From: Chitinophaga pollutisoli
Lineage (GTDB): Bacteria > Bacteroidota > Bacteroidia > Chitinophagales > Chitinophagaceae
Direction: 5' to 3'
DNA length: 64,000 bases
Assembly (NCBI RefSeq): GCF_038396755.1
Contig: NZ_CP149822.1
Location: 3,162,001 to 3,226,000 of the forward strand
How positions within the stretch are numbered: position 1 is the stretch's first letter; the number at the start of each line of letters is the position of its first letter. A program made the position numbers and the translations under genes. Below the pieces are notes generated by a model. It saw only the letters and a list, made by a program, of their open reading frames with translations, had not been told where the DNA came from and made no database searches. Below, in pieces: positions 1-7,724 of this stretch.

Positions 1-1
1 G

Positions 2-376
2 AACGTCCTCATCCCGCCCTTCCTCATCCAGCCCTACGTGCAAAACGCCATCTGGAACCGCCTGCTGCAACGCGAAGAGGGCAAAGGGTTTATCAAAATC
101 GAAGTAGGACGCGATAATGATGGCATGTTCGTAAGGCTGGAAGACAACGGCATCGCCCGCCACAACGCCTTCCACCAGCACCAGCAGAAAACGCCGGCTA
201 TCGCCGTGGCAGGAGAACGCCTTCACTGGATCAACCACCGCTACCACACCCACGCCAACATCACCTCCGGGCACAAATACGACGAGCACCACCAGCGCAC
301 AGGCACCTACACCCACTTTCGCCTGCCAGATGTCAGGTACGACGAAGTAGCGCCCGAAGCCCGGATTTTTAAGTAA
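2..376 (+). CDS. LytS/YehU-type sensor histidine kinase, C-terminal fragment
   Basis: The frame is open from base 2, so the gene begins outside the window and only about 124 residues are seen. The fragment opens with IPPFLIQPYVQNAIWNRLL, which is the N-box of the LytS-type ATPase domain (usual form QPFVENAIWHGL). A DNG motif follows at residues 48-50 of the fragment, but it reads DNGIARHN where the family normally has DNGIGR, and the ATP lid after it is poorly kept. Kinases of this family phosphorylate LytTR regulators; one starts 56 bases downstream on the same strand, so the two very probably form one two-component operon. Whether the altered ATP site is active cannot be judged from the fragment. 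Confidence 0.8.
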   Translation, partial: NVLIPPFLIQPYVQNAIWNRLLQREEGKGFIKIEVGRDNDGMFVRLEDNGIARHNAFHQHQQKTPAIAVAGERLHWINHRYHTHANITSGHKYDEHHQRTGTYTHFRLPDVRYDEVAPEARIFK

Positions 377-432
377 ATTTGAATATACCCTACTGCTTTC
401 AAAACCATATCAACCACCGTATCTATACCCTG

Positions 433-1176
433 ATGAAAACGATCATTATCGACGACGAAGCGCACTGCCGCGATGTGCTGCGCATGCAACTCAACCACTA
501 CTGCCCGGAACTGCGCGTGGTAGCCTGCTGCGGCTCCGCCGACGAAGGGCGGGAAGCCATCTTGCAACATCAGCCCGACCTCGTTTTCCTCGACGTGGAA
601 ATGCCGGGGGAAGACGGCTTCTCCCTCCTCGAAAACTGCGAATGGCGCCGCTTTTCCGTCATCTTCACCACCGCGCACGACCGTTACGCCCTCAAAGCCA
701 TCCGCCACAGCGCGCTCGACTTCCTCCTCAAACCCATCGACAAACAAGATCTCATCCAGGCCGTCCATAAAGCCGTGGTGCACCACCCTGCTGCCAGCCC
801 GCAGGCAGACACCATCCTGCGCCTCCTCCGCGAACAGCTCCCCCAGTTCGAACGCATCGCCCTGCCTACTTTCGACGGCCTCCGCATGATACCCGTAAAA
901 GATATTCTCTATTGCGAATCGGAAGGCAGCCACACCCGCGTGTTCCTCCATCCATCCCCCAAACCGGTCATGATCTGCATGGCGCTCAAAGACGTAGACG
1001 ATACGCTCCGCGACAAGGGATTCTTCCGCGTGCATAACAGCTTCATCGTCAACCTCGCCCACATGTCCAAATACATCAAGGGCGACGGCGGCGACATCGT
1101 GATGGCCGACGGCCGGAGCGTGCCTGTGGCCCGCAACCGCAAACAGGAATTCCTGGAAAAAATAGAGAAGTTATAA
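433..1176 (+). CDS. LytTR-family response regulator
   Basis: This 247-residue protein has a CheY-like receiver at about residues 1-120 and a LytTR DNA-binding domain at about 145-245. Receiver residues are visible: the acidic pair in IIIDDE (D7, D8), the phospho-acceptor D54 in VFLDVEMPG, T80 and K100 in FLLKPID. The LytTR part shows the usual pattern FDGLRMIPVKDILYCESEG and the late RVHNSFIVNL motif. The frame is open upstream to a TTG at 379, but the ATG at 433 gives the standard receiver start MKTIIIDDE. It lies directly after the kinase fragment, its probable partner. Its last bases overlap the end of the convergent batE by six bases. Target genes are not evident. Confidence 0.92.
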   Translation: MKTIIIDDEAHCRDVLRMQLNHYCPELRVVACCGSADEGREAILQHQPDLVFLDVEMPGEDGFSLLENCEWRRFSVIFTTAHDRYALKAIRHSALDFLLKPIDKQDLIQAVHKAVVHHPAASPQADTILRLLREQLPQFERIALPTFDGLRMIPVKDILYCESEGSHTRVFLHPSPKPVMICMALKDVDDTLRDKGFFRVHNSFIVNLAHMSKYIKGDGGDIVMADGRSVPVARNRKQEFLEKIEKL

Positions 1177-1934
1177 CCGCCTGATCTCGTTCACCGGCAC
1201 CCAGCCGGTTTTGCCGTCGGTCAGCTGCACTTTACCGAACTGGCTTGTAGCGTCAAGTATTTTTACCTTCATGCCTTCCTTCAGTTCGAAGAGGTCTTTG
1301 GCGCCGTCGTCGGGCGCGGCTTTGGCTTTCACGGCGTCGTGCATTACGATGGCGTCGGTACTGTCGAACGATTGATTGTGCGTCCACGCGGCCATGGAGA
1401 AGTAGCCGAGCAGGATGATACCCACCACCATGAGCGCCCAGCGGAGGTATTTTTTCCCGGTACGGGGAAGAAGAAGAAAGCGATGATGAGTGCGGAAAAT
1501 ATCCAGCCCCAGGCGATGCTCCAGTTGGCCCACCCGGCGGGCGTGTGCAGTTGTTGCCATTGCAGCCACCAGCGTTCGAAGAAGAGCAGGGGAAGCGTTT
1601 CCACGTTGCTGCCTACTTTCTGGTTGGCGATGGCGAGGTTGCGCTCCGTGGCTTCGTCGCCGGGTTGCAGGCGGAGCGCTTTCTCGAAGCTGTATACCGC
1701 CATGCCGGTTTGGTTCGATTTGTAGTAAGCGTTGCCGGCGTTGAAGTAAAGATCCGCCACCTGGTACCCCGAGTCGATGAGTTGCTGGTACTTTGCGGCG
1801 GCGTCGGTAAAGCGTTGCTGCTCATACAGCCGGTTGCCTTCGGCGAAGAGCGCGGGGGCCTGCGCTTTGGCGGCAGTACCGGCAAGGATCAATATCACGA
1901 AGAGGCGGGCGCAGTAAGAGATGAATGGTTGCAT
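1171..1934 (-). pseudogene. batE: BatE-like TPR and SH3-domain protein, interrupted by a one-base frameshift
   Basis: Two overlapping frames together give one BatE protein. The first (from the ATG at 1934) encodes a signal segment, TPR repeats at about residues 30-110 (LYFNAGNAYYKSNQTGMAVY) and a membrane helix ending in FFFFPVPGK. The second (ending at 1171) continues with KYLRWALMVVGIILLGYF and a C-terminal bacterial SH3 domain (KEGMKVKILDATSQFGKVQL). The switch falls at a run of six A (six T on the + strand, 1450-1455). Seven A would give an uninterrupted protein of 254 residues, the normal family size. BatE belongs to the Bat (Bacteroides aerotolerance) set; batD lies 20 bases upstream. 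Either a true one-base loss, a sequencing error in the homopolymer, or slippage during expression explains it. Confidence 0.8.
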
Positions 1935-1954
1935 ATGGCTGTTTTTCCGGCGGC

Positions 1955-3877
1955 TTACGCCCGTCCTTTGATTTCGTTTTCGATGTTGGTGATGACTTCA
2001 ACGGCTTCCTGGTAAGCGCCCTGGCGCAATTCCACGGAATCGCCCGGCGCGTAGAGCGCCCGCTCGCAGCGGTCGGCCAGCGCAAAGAGTTGTTCTTTCG
2101 CGGAATCGCTGAGGCCCAGCTTTACCAGCTTGTCTTCTACCCGTTGTTTGGAAATTTCGGCCATGGGGATGCGGAGCTTATGGCTGAGATATCCCCACAG
2201 CGCGCGGGAAGTTTCTTCGTAGAATGCTTTGTCTTTTCCTTCTTTGAGATATCGTGCCGCCAGCTCCAGCCGCTTCAGCGCTACTTTGTTGGCGTGGCGG
2301 TGGCGCAGGAGGGCGGCGTTGGAGTTGATGTACTTTTCGCGGCGGCGGTAGTACGCAACACCCGCGATCGCCAGCGCCGGCAGGAGGAAAAGTATCCAGA
2401 ACAGGGGCTTGCCGAAGAAGAACGGGCGTTGCTTGCTCCAGTCGCCGGCTCCCGGGCGGATGCCCGCCAGTTCCGTCTGGCTGCCGAAGTCGGCTTTTTC
2501 GCGCTTCACTTCCTTGCCTTGCACCACATGCACGTCGAAGGGCTCGGAAGTGAGGGTTTTGTAAGCTTTCGCGGCAGGATCGAAATAGGAGAACTCAACG
2601 GGCGGCAATTTGTAATCGCCTTTTTCCTGCGGCATAAGCGCGTACTGGAACGTGCGGCTGCCGCTGAGGGGATTGCTGTTTTTCTCGATATTGTCGGTAA
2701 CGGAAGGATCGTATTTCTCGAAGCCCGGCGGGATGTTCAGCGGCGGCGCGTTCAGCAGGTTTACGTTGCCTTGCCCGCTGATAGCCACCTTCAGCGACAG
2801 CGCATCGTCGGTGCTGAGTTGATTTTTATCGAGTGTGGCATTCATGGTGAAGCGGCCCACCGCGCCGTTGAAGCTGGCGGGGCGGCCCTCGGCGGGCAGG
2901 GGTTTTACCTGCACTTTCACCACGGGGCTCTGGATCCGGTACGGCACCACTTCGTATTCGGTATTGCCGAACAAGGGATCGTCCGCGAAGAAATCTTCGA
3001 ACACATCGCGGCCGAAGGGATCATTGGTGGCAGGGCGCCGGCGCTGACCGCCGATCTTCACGAAATGAACCTGGTTATCCACTTCCGCGGGGTCCAGTTC
3101 CAGCTCGCCGGATTGCAGCGGGAAAAGGAGGGTTTTGCGGATGATGAAAACGTTAAAGGGAACGCCGTTCACCACTTCTTCGGTGGGCCGCGGCGGATTG
3201 GGAATGTCCATATCCTTGGCGGAGAACCCTTTGAACGCGGGCACTTTCGTTACGCTGGAGTTCGTGGGCAGGCGGGTGTACAGTTTATACGTGGCGGTGA
3301 TCTGTTCACCTTCATACACGTTTGTTTTATCCACGTCCACGCGCACGAACACGTTCTTCCGCAGTTGTTCTTTCGGATCATCGCCCGGGCGGAGCACGCC
3401 CGGCTGCGCTTCGCCGGGATAGCGGCGCTGCGGGTAATTCGGTTGCGCCTGCTGGGGTTGCGGTTTCACGGGAGCGCCGGCGCGGGTGACCTCGATGTTG
3501 ACGGGGTTGCTGCGGACGGTTTTCCCATCCACGCGCGCCGTGGCGCCTGGAATGGTGAAGTTCCCCGGCGCCGTTGGGGCCAGGGTATAAGAATACGCCA
3601 CGTATGTGGTGACACGGCCATTGTCGTTAGACATGCCCTGCTGCACGGCGGGCCCCTGCATTACGGAAAAACCGTTGAACGCGGGCGCCCTGAAATCGCT
3701 GAGGTTGGCGGGGTTGACGAGCGTGAACTGCACCTGGAAATATTCATCCTGCGCCACTACGTTGGTGTTGACCTGCGTGGTGAAACGGAACTCCTGGGCA
3801 TGGGCCGCCGCTGCCGTCAGCAACGCGGCGATGAACAAAACGAATTGTTTTCTCAATCTGGCGGTATAAAACTTCAT
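1955..3877 (-). CDS. batD: BatD family protein
   Basis: This 640-residue protein starts with a signal peptide (MKFYTARLRKQFVLFIAALL, cleavage near AHAQEF). Immunoglobulin-like BatD modules follow, and a transmembrane helix sits at about residues 490-510 (PLFWILFLLPALAIAGVAYY) before a basic cytoplasmic tail. A proline- and glutamine-rich linker lies around residue 150. BatD works with the von Willebrand-domain proteins BatA and BatB and with BatE at the cytoplasmic membrane; the set was linked to oxygen tolerance in Bacteroides, and its molecular role remains unclear. Here only batD and batE are seen together, with batE 20 bases downstream. The moxR-batA-batB part is not in the window: the upstream neighbour is an unrelated dehydrogenase. 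Confidence 0.85.
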   Translation of the reverse strand: MKFYTARLRKQFVLFIAALLTAAAAHAQEFRFTTQVNTNVVAQDEYFQVQFTLVNPANLSDFRAPAFNGFSVMQGPAVQQGMSNDNGRVTTYVAYSYTLAPTAPGNFTIPGATARVDGKTVRSNPVNIEVTRAGAPVKPQPQQAQPNYPQRRYPGEAQPGVLRPGDDPKEQLRKNVFVRVDVDKTNVYEGEQITATYKLYTRLPTNSSVTKVPAFKGFSAKDMDIPNPPRPTEEVVNGVPFNVFIIRKTLLFPLQSGELELDPAEVDNQVHFVKIGGQRRRPATNDPFGRDVFEDFFADDPLFGNTEYEVVPYRIQSPVVKVQVKPLPAEGRPASFNGAVGRFTMNATLDKNQLSTDDALSLKVAISGQGNVNLLNAPPLNIPPGFEKYDPSVTDNIEKNSNPLSGSRTFQYALMPQEKGDYKLPPVEFSYFDPAAKAYKTLTSEPFDVHVVQGKEVKREKADFGSQTELAGIRPGAGDWSKQRPFFFGKPLFWILFLLPALAIAGVAYYRRREKYINSNAALLRHRHANKVALKRLELAARYLKEGKDKAFYEETSRALWGYLSHKLRIPMAEISKQRVEDKLVKLGLSDSAKEQLFALADRCERALYAPGDSVELRQGAYQEAVEVITNIENEIKGRA

Positions 3878-3990
3878 CTATGACAAATTTAACCAATGCC
3901 GGGCCGGAGCATTCCGGGGGCAAGTTAAAAGTAAGTTAAAATAACAGGTTGAAAACGGCTACAGCAAAGGCTTTGGGGTGACTTCCGCCG

Positions 3991-4698
3991 CTATCCGAGA
4001 TCCCCGAGCTGGGGGCGCATCACAATGTCTTCGATCACCGCCTGGGGGCTGAGATGATAGGCCGCCCACAGCATAGACGCTACATCTGCCGGCTCCATGA
4101 GGCGGTCCGCCGGGCCCTCGAACCCTTCCCAGGAGGCAGTGAGCACGGGGCCCGGGCTGATGGAGGTGACTTTCACGCCGTGGGGTTTCATTTCTTCCCG
4201 CAGGTTTTTCGAAAAACCGAGCAGGGCGAATTTGGTGATGCTATACGATCCCCCGTTCGGGTACGCCTTGTGGCTGGCCGTGGAGCACAGGTTGAATACA
4301 TGTCCTTTCTTCGCGGCTTTCATGGCGGGGATGAAGGCACGGGTAAGATGGTACGCACTGTAAAGGTTCACGGCCATCATCTTTTCGAGATGCCCGTCTT
4401 CCTCCTCATGCACCGCGCCAGGCACGAAGATCCCCGCATTGTTCACCAATATATCGGGCACTTCGCCGAATTCCCCGCGAACGGCTGCCGCGAAGCTGAG
4501 CACCGCTTGTTTGTCGCCCATATCTACCGGCAGGGCCAGCACTTTGGCCCGGGGGCTTTGCTGCCGGATGGCCGCAGCCGTTTCGTCCAGCGCCTGCACA
4601 TTCCGTGCACAGATCGCTACATCAAATCCCTCCGCCGCCAGCTTCTCCGCTACCGCTTTCCCGATGCCTTTGCTGGCGCCTGTAATGATTGCAAACAT
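3991..4698 (-). CDS. Short-chain dehydrogenase/reductase (SDR)
   Basis: A classical SDR of 235 residues. The cofactor-binding TGASKGIG motif lies at residues 7-14, NNAG near residue 87, a serine in NLCSTASH near 138, and the catalytic YSITK (YxxxK) near 153, so the catalytic triad is complete. The basic residue in CARN after the second strand favours NADP(H). The C-terminal pattern resembles the YohF/FabG-like 3-ketoacyl or sepiapterin-type reductases, but the substrate cannot be assigned. It stands alone, upstream of batD on the same strand with a 113-base gap and divergent from the HAD phosphatase gene. Confidence 0.85.
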   Translation of the reverse strand: MFAIITGASKGIGKAVAEKLAAEGFDVAICARNVQALDETAAAIRQQSPRAKVLALPVDMGDKQAVLSFAAAVRGEFGEVPDILVNNAGIFVPGAVHEEEDGHLEKMMAVNLYSAYHLTRAFIPAMKAAKKGHVFNLCSTASHKAYPNGGSYSITKFALLGFSKNLREEMKPHGVKVTSISPGPVLTASWEGFEGPADRLMEPADVASMLWAAYHLSPQAVIEDIVMRPQLGDLG

Positions 4699-4761
4699 AC
4701 CGTGTGTTGTAGTGTTAATACCCTTTTAATATGCCAAAATAAGGGAAAAATGGATTTGTCG

Positions 4762-4769
4762 TACCTTTG
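4762..4769 (+). promoter_or_regulatory. Bacteroidota -7 promoter element
   Basis: TACCTTTG matches TAnnTTTG exactly, 35 bases before the ATG of the HAD phosphatase gene. No clear TTG is seen at the -33 position. Confidence 0.5.
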
Positions 4770-4804
4770 CCCTTCACTACAGTTAGCCAACGAACGGACC
4801 CATC

Positions 4805-5500
4805 ATGAGATATAAACATATTTTTTTTGACCTGGACCATACGCTCTGGGATTTTGAAGCCAACTCCAACGCCACTTTGCAGGAATTGTACGACGCGCAT
4901 GACCTCGCCGGCATCGGCATCCCCTCGTACACCGAGTTCTTCACCGTGTATTCCGGTATCAACGAAAAATTGTGGGACCGCTTCCGCAAAGGTTACATCA
5001 ACCGTAACGAGCTCCGCATCAAACGTTTCACCCAAACTTTCCTGGAATTCAAACGCTGCGACGACGCCCTTTGCCAAACCCTCAGCGACCGGTTCCTCGA
5101 AATCCTCCCCACCAAAACCGCCCTTTTCCCCGATACCATCGAAGTGCTCGACTACCTCCGCGACAGGCAATACCCGCTCCACCTGATCACCAACGGTTTT
5201 GAGGAAACGCAGAAACTGAAGCTGGAAAATTCAAAGATCGGGCACTATTTCACCCATATCGTGACTTCCGAAAGCGCGGGCATGCTGAAGCCGCATAAAG
5301 CGATCTTCGATTATGCCATGCAATTGTCCAACACCACGGCGGCCGACAGCATCATGATCGGCGACACGCTGGAAGTGGATATCCTCGGGGCGCAACAGGC
5401 AGGAATGGACCAGGTGTATTTCGCGCCGGGCGAAGTGCAGGCGGGCGTTACCCCCACTTACACGATCAAAACGCTGTCGGAGCTGAAGAATATCCTGTAG
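4805..5500 (+). CDS. yjjG: YjjG-family HAD phosphatase (noncanonical pyrimidine nucleotidase)
   Basis: A HAD hydrolase of 231 residues. Motif I is FFDLDHTLWDF (catalytic D9 and D11), motif II is LITNGF, motif III the lysine in LKPHKAIFDYA and motif IV GDTLEVDI. The all-helical cap sits between motifs I and II, as in subfamily IA. The WDF continuation of motif I and the NGFEETQKLKLENS segment are typical of YjjG, which removes phosphate from dUMP, dTMP and noncanonical pyrimidine nucleotides and thereby limits mutagenic bases. The gene is monocistronic, with its own -7 element upstream and a hairpin after the stop. Substrate is inferred from the family only. Confidence 0.82.
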   Translation: MRYKHIFFDLDHTLWDFEANSNATLQELYDAHDLAGIGIPSYTEFFTVYSGINEKLWDRFRKGYINRNELRIKRFTQTFLEFKRCDDALCQTLSDRFLEILPTKTALFPDTIEVLDYLRDRQYPLHLITNGFEETQKLKLENSKIGHYFTHIVTSESAGMLKPHKAIFDYAMQLSNTTAADSIMIGDTLEVDILGAQQAGMDQVYFAPGEVQAGVTPTYTIKTLSELKNIL

Positions 5501-5512
5501 GGCCATAAAAAA

Positions 5513-5536
5513 TCCCGGTAACATATGCTACCGGGA
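5513..5536 (-). terminator. Rho-independent terminator of the cysteine-rich peptide gene
   Basis: The 8-bp stem TCCCGGTA/TACCGGGA encloses an 8-base loop. On the minus strand it is followed by six T (5507-5512 complement) and lies 28 bases after the stop of the 5565-5810 gene. On the plus strand no T run follows, so it acts mainly on the minus strand. Confidence 0.75.
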
Positions 5537-5564
5537 CTTCCCAATATAATGGCTGCAAAATTTA

Positions 5565-5810
5565 CTAACTTTTTTCCGCGGCTTTCTTTTTGGCGGCTGC
5601 TTTAGCGGCTTCTGCCCTGGAAGGCATCGGCATGCAGCAGGATTTGCCTTTGGCGGCGGTTTCCTGTTTGCAGCAGGATGCGTCTTTACCCTTGTTGCAG
5701 GCTTCTTCCTTTTGGGCGGGAGCCTTCTTTTTTGCCCCAGGCTTTTCCTGGGCGAGGGCGGGGCCGGCGAGGAGCGCTGCGGCGGACAGCATCAGAAAGA
5801 ATTGCTTCAT
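5565..5810 (-). CDS. Small secreted lysine/alanine- and cysteine-rich protein, unknown function
   Basis: I do not recognise this 81-residue protein. It has a clear signal peptide (MKQFFLMLSAAALLAGPALA, cleavage before QEK). The mature part of about 61 residues is rich in lysine and alanine and holds five cysteines at 38, 46, 47, 58 and 59, including two adjacent CC pairs, one followed by MPMP. Such spacing could bind a metal such as copper or form disulfides in the periplasm, but there is no family support. The gene is followed by a good terminator and precedes no obvious partner; psd starts 61 bases upstream on the same strand. The signal peptide and own terminator argue for a real gene. Confidence 0.7.
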   Translation of the reverse strand: MKQFFLMLSAAALLAGPALAQEKPGAKKKAPAQKEEACNKGKDASCCKQETAAKGKSCCMPMPSRAEAAKAAAKKKAAEKS

Positions 5811-5871
5811 GCGGTGCTTTTGTGTAATTGAAGATACGCTTTCCGTTTGGAAAAGAAACGTTAAAAAATTA

Positions 5872-6528
5872 TCAAGCCAGTTCCGCTATCACCGTTTGCC
5901 CGCCGCGCACGATCTGTTCGAGGTTTACGTTCACTTTGGTGCCCACGGGCAGGTAGATGTCCACGCGGGAGCCGAATTTGATGAAACCCATCTCCATATT
6001 CTGTTTCACTTCCATGCCGGGCTTGAGGTAATTCACGATGCGGCGGGCGAGGGCGCCGGCGATCTGGCGTACCAGGATGTCGGTTTTGCCGTTGCCGATA
6101 ACAACCGTATGGCGTTCGTTTTCCGTGGATGCTTTAGGGTGCCAGGCCACGAGGTACTTGCCCGCGTGGTATTGGCTCAGCTTCACGCTGCCGCTGATGG
6201 GGTTGCGGTTTACGTGGACGTTGGCGGGGCTCATGAAGATGGACACCTGGAGGCGCTTATCCTTGAAGTATTCCCCTTCCACGGTTTCCTCAATCACCAC
6301 GATCTTGCCGTCGGCCGGGGCGATCACCAGCTTCTCGTCGAATTGCATCTCGCGGGAAGGGATGCGGAAAAACGATACGATGAACAGGAAAAACACGAGG
6401 GAGATTCCCAAAATCGTCCAGCACATTACCGGCGAATCGTAAAGGAAATAAAACACTGCGATGTTGAGCAGCGCCAGTACGGCGAATGTTAGGGCGATGG
6501 TAGCTTTGCCCTCACGATGGATCGTCAT
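5872..6528 (-). CDS. psd: Phosphatidylserine decarboxylase proenzyme (short type)
   Basis: A 218-residue protein of the short Psd family. Two hydrophobic segments lie at about residues 10-55, followed by the catalytic domain with PADGK (71-75), MSPANVHVNRNP (99-110) and the self-cleavage site KFGSRVD, where G186-S187 is cut so that the serine becomes the pyruvoyl group. It converts phosphatidylserine to phosphatidylethanolamine at the inner membrane. It is last in an operon-like run on the minus strand: CPBP protease, DUF2007, cdsA, psd. The 61-base gap to cdsA is the widest in the run. Phosphatidylserine synthase is not in the window. Confidence 0.92.
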   Translation of the reverse strand: MTIHREGKATIALTFAVLALLNIAVFYFLYDSPVMCWTILGISLVFFLFIVSFFRIPSREMQFDEKLVIAPADGKIVVIEETVEGEYFKDKRLQVSIFMSPANVHVNRNPISGSVKLSQYHAGKYLVAWHPKASTENERHTVVIGNGKTDILVRQIAGALARRIVNYLKPGMEVKQNMEMGFIKFGSRVDIYLPVGTKVNVNLEQIVRGGQTVIAELA

Positions 6529-6589
6529 GATTCAGTAGATTTTTATCTGGCCCTTTAATAAGGCGGTACGAAGGTATGAAGAAAAATGT

Positions 6590-7450
6590 TTATCGGACAA
6601 AGAGGCTGACGTAGATCCAGGCGAAAGGCGCGGCCACCAGCAGGGAATCGAAGCGGTCGAGGAAACCGCCGTGCCCCGGCATGATGTTCCCCGAATCTTT
6701 CACTCCGGCCAGCCTTTTCAGCCGCGACTCCAGCAAATCGCCCGCCGTGCCAAACACCGCCGCGATGGCCGACAGCGCGATCCAGTGCTGCAGCGGCAAC
6801 CACTGATGCCCCCAGAAATGCCCGAAAACGCCCGCAGCGGCCACGGCGAGAATCATCCCGCCCACGGTGCCTTCGATCGTCTTCTTGGGAGAAATGGCGG
6901 GAGCAAAAGGCGTCCGGCCGATGAGGGAGCCCACGATATACGCCATGGTATCGTTGATCCAGATAAAGCAGATGAGCAACAACGGAATGAGATATCCCGG
7001 CGCGTGGTACCCCGGCACCTCCGTAAAGCGCAGATCTGCCAGGAGGCCGAAGGGAACCGTTACATACATCAGCCCCAGCAGGGAATAACCGATCGTTTTC
7101 AATGAGAACGTTTTGCCCATGAGGATTTCCCCCAACGGCAATATCAGGATGAATATGAAAGACATCGCCCAGCCGATTTCCCCGAGCGACAGCCCGTTCC
7201 GCTCGAAATTCGAACCGGTGAACGCCAGCATCATGGCGCATCCGGCGATCAGCGCGCCGTAGCGGTGCCAGGAAGAAATTTCCGTGTAGTCCGCGTCGAT
7301 ATGCCGGACCAGTTTGGCGTACTCCTGCAATGCGAAGAAATTGACCAGGAAAAACAGGAGGAAGAAGGATAGGGGTGTCCATAAAATGCCTCCCAGCATA
7401 ATGGCCACGAAAAACAGGGCGGTGATGGTCCGCGTAATGAAAGTCTTCAT
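6590..7450 (-). CDS. cdsA: Phosphatidate cytidylyltransferase (CDP-diglyceride synthase)
   Basis: An integral membrane protein of 286 residues with about eight hydrophobic helices. The C-terminal signature of CdsA is present: SRLKRLAGVKDSG, then PGHGGFLDRFDS, with the aspartates that bind magnesium and CTP. It makes CDP-diacylglycerol from phosphatidate and CTP, the precursor of all phospholipids. The downstream gene psd uses a product of this route, so the pairing makes metabolic sense. The start at 7450 (MKTFITRTITALFF) gives a normal family N-terminus and lies 39 bases after the DUF2007 stop. Confidence 0.93.
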   Translation of the reverse strand: MKTFITRTITALFFVAIMLGGILWTPLSFFLLFFLVNFFALQEYAKLVRHIDADYTEISSWHRYGALIAGCAMMLAFTGSNFERNGLSLGEIGWAMSFIFILILPLGEILMGKTFSLKTIGYSLLGLMYVTVPFGLLADLRFTEVPGYHAPGYLIPLLLICFIWINDTMAYIVGSLIGRTPFAPAISPKKTIEGTVGGMILAVAAAGVFGHFWGHQWLPLQHWIALSAIAAVFGTAGDLLESRLKRLAGVKDSGNIMPGHGGFLDRFDSLLVAAPFAWIYVSLFVR

Positions 7451-7489
7451 GTGTTGAATTAAAGTGAAACCGGGTGTACCGACCCCGGC

Positions 7490-7720
7490 TTATTCCGTTG
7501 TTCCGGGTTCGGGACGGCTTTCGGCGATGAGCTGTTTGGCCTGTGCCTCGTTGGAATTGTGCACATATACTTCGTCCATACCCGGCAGCATGGTCACGAA
7601 GGAGGAGTCTTGCCGCGGAACGATCACTGCTTCAATGCCGTTTTCCACGAGCATGCCGCGGATGATTTCGGATTCGTAGGCGATGTTGCTCGCGTACACT
7701 TTTACCCAGTCTTTTTCCAT
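7490..7720 (-). CDS. DUF2007 domain protein (putative signal-transducing protein)
   Basis: A 76-residue protein matching the DUF2007 fold: WVKVYASNIAYESEIIRGML followed by NGIEAVIV and a short acidic stretch near DEVYVHNSNEAQAKQLI. DUF2007 proteins are small ferredoxin-like modules that occur in Bacteroidota beside cdsA and CPBP protease genes; their function is not known. Here it sits between these two genes, 4 bases after the CPBP stop and 39 bases before cdsA, so it is almost certainly cotranscribed and may be functionally linked to membrane lipid synthesis. No catalytic residues are apparent. Confidence 0.8.
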   Translation of the reverse strand: MEKDWVKVYASNIAYESEIIRGMLVENGIEAVIVPRQDSSFVTMLPGMDEVYVHNSNEAQAKQLIAESRPEPGTTE

Positions 7721-7724
7721 AGTA

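Noticed and set aside
1925..3883. A 652-codon open frame on the plus strand
   Set aside because: It lies exactly opposite batD and results from GC-rich third positions; batD has a signal peptide and family motifs, the antisense frame has none.
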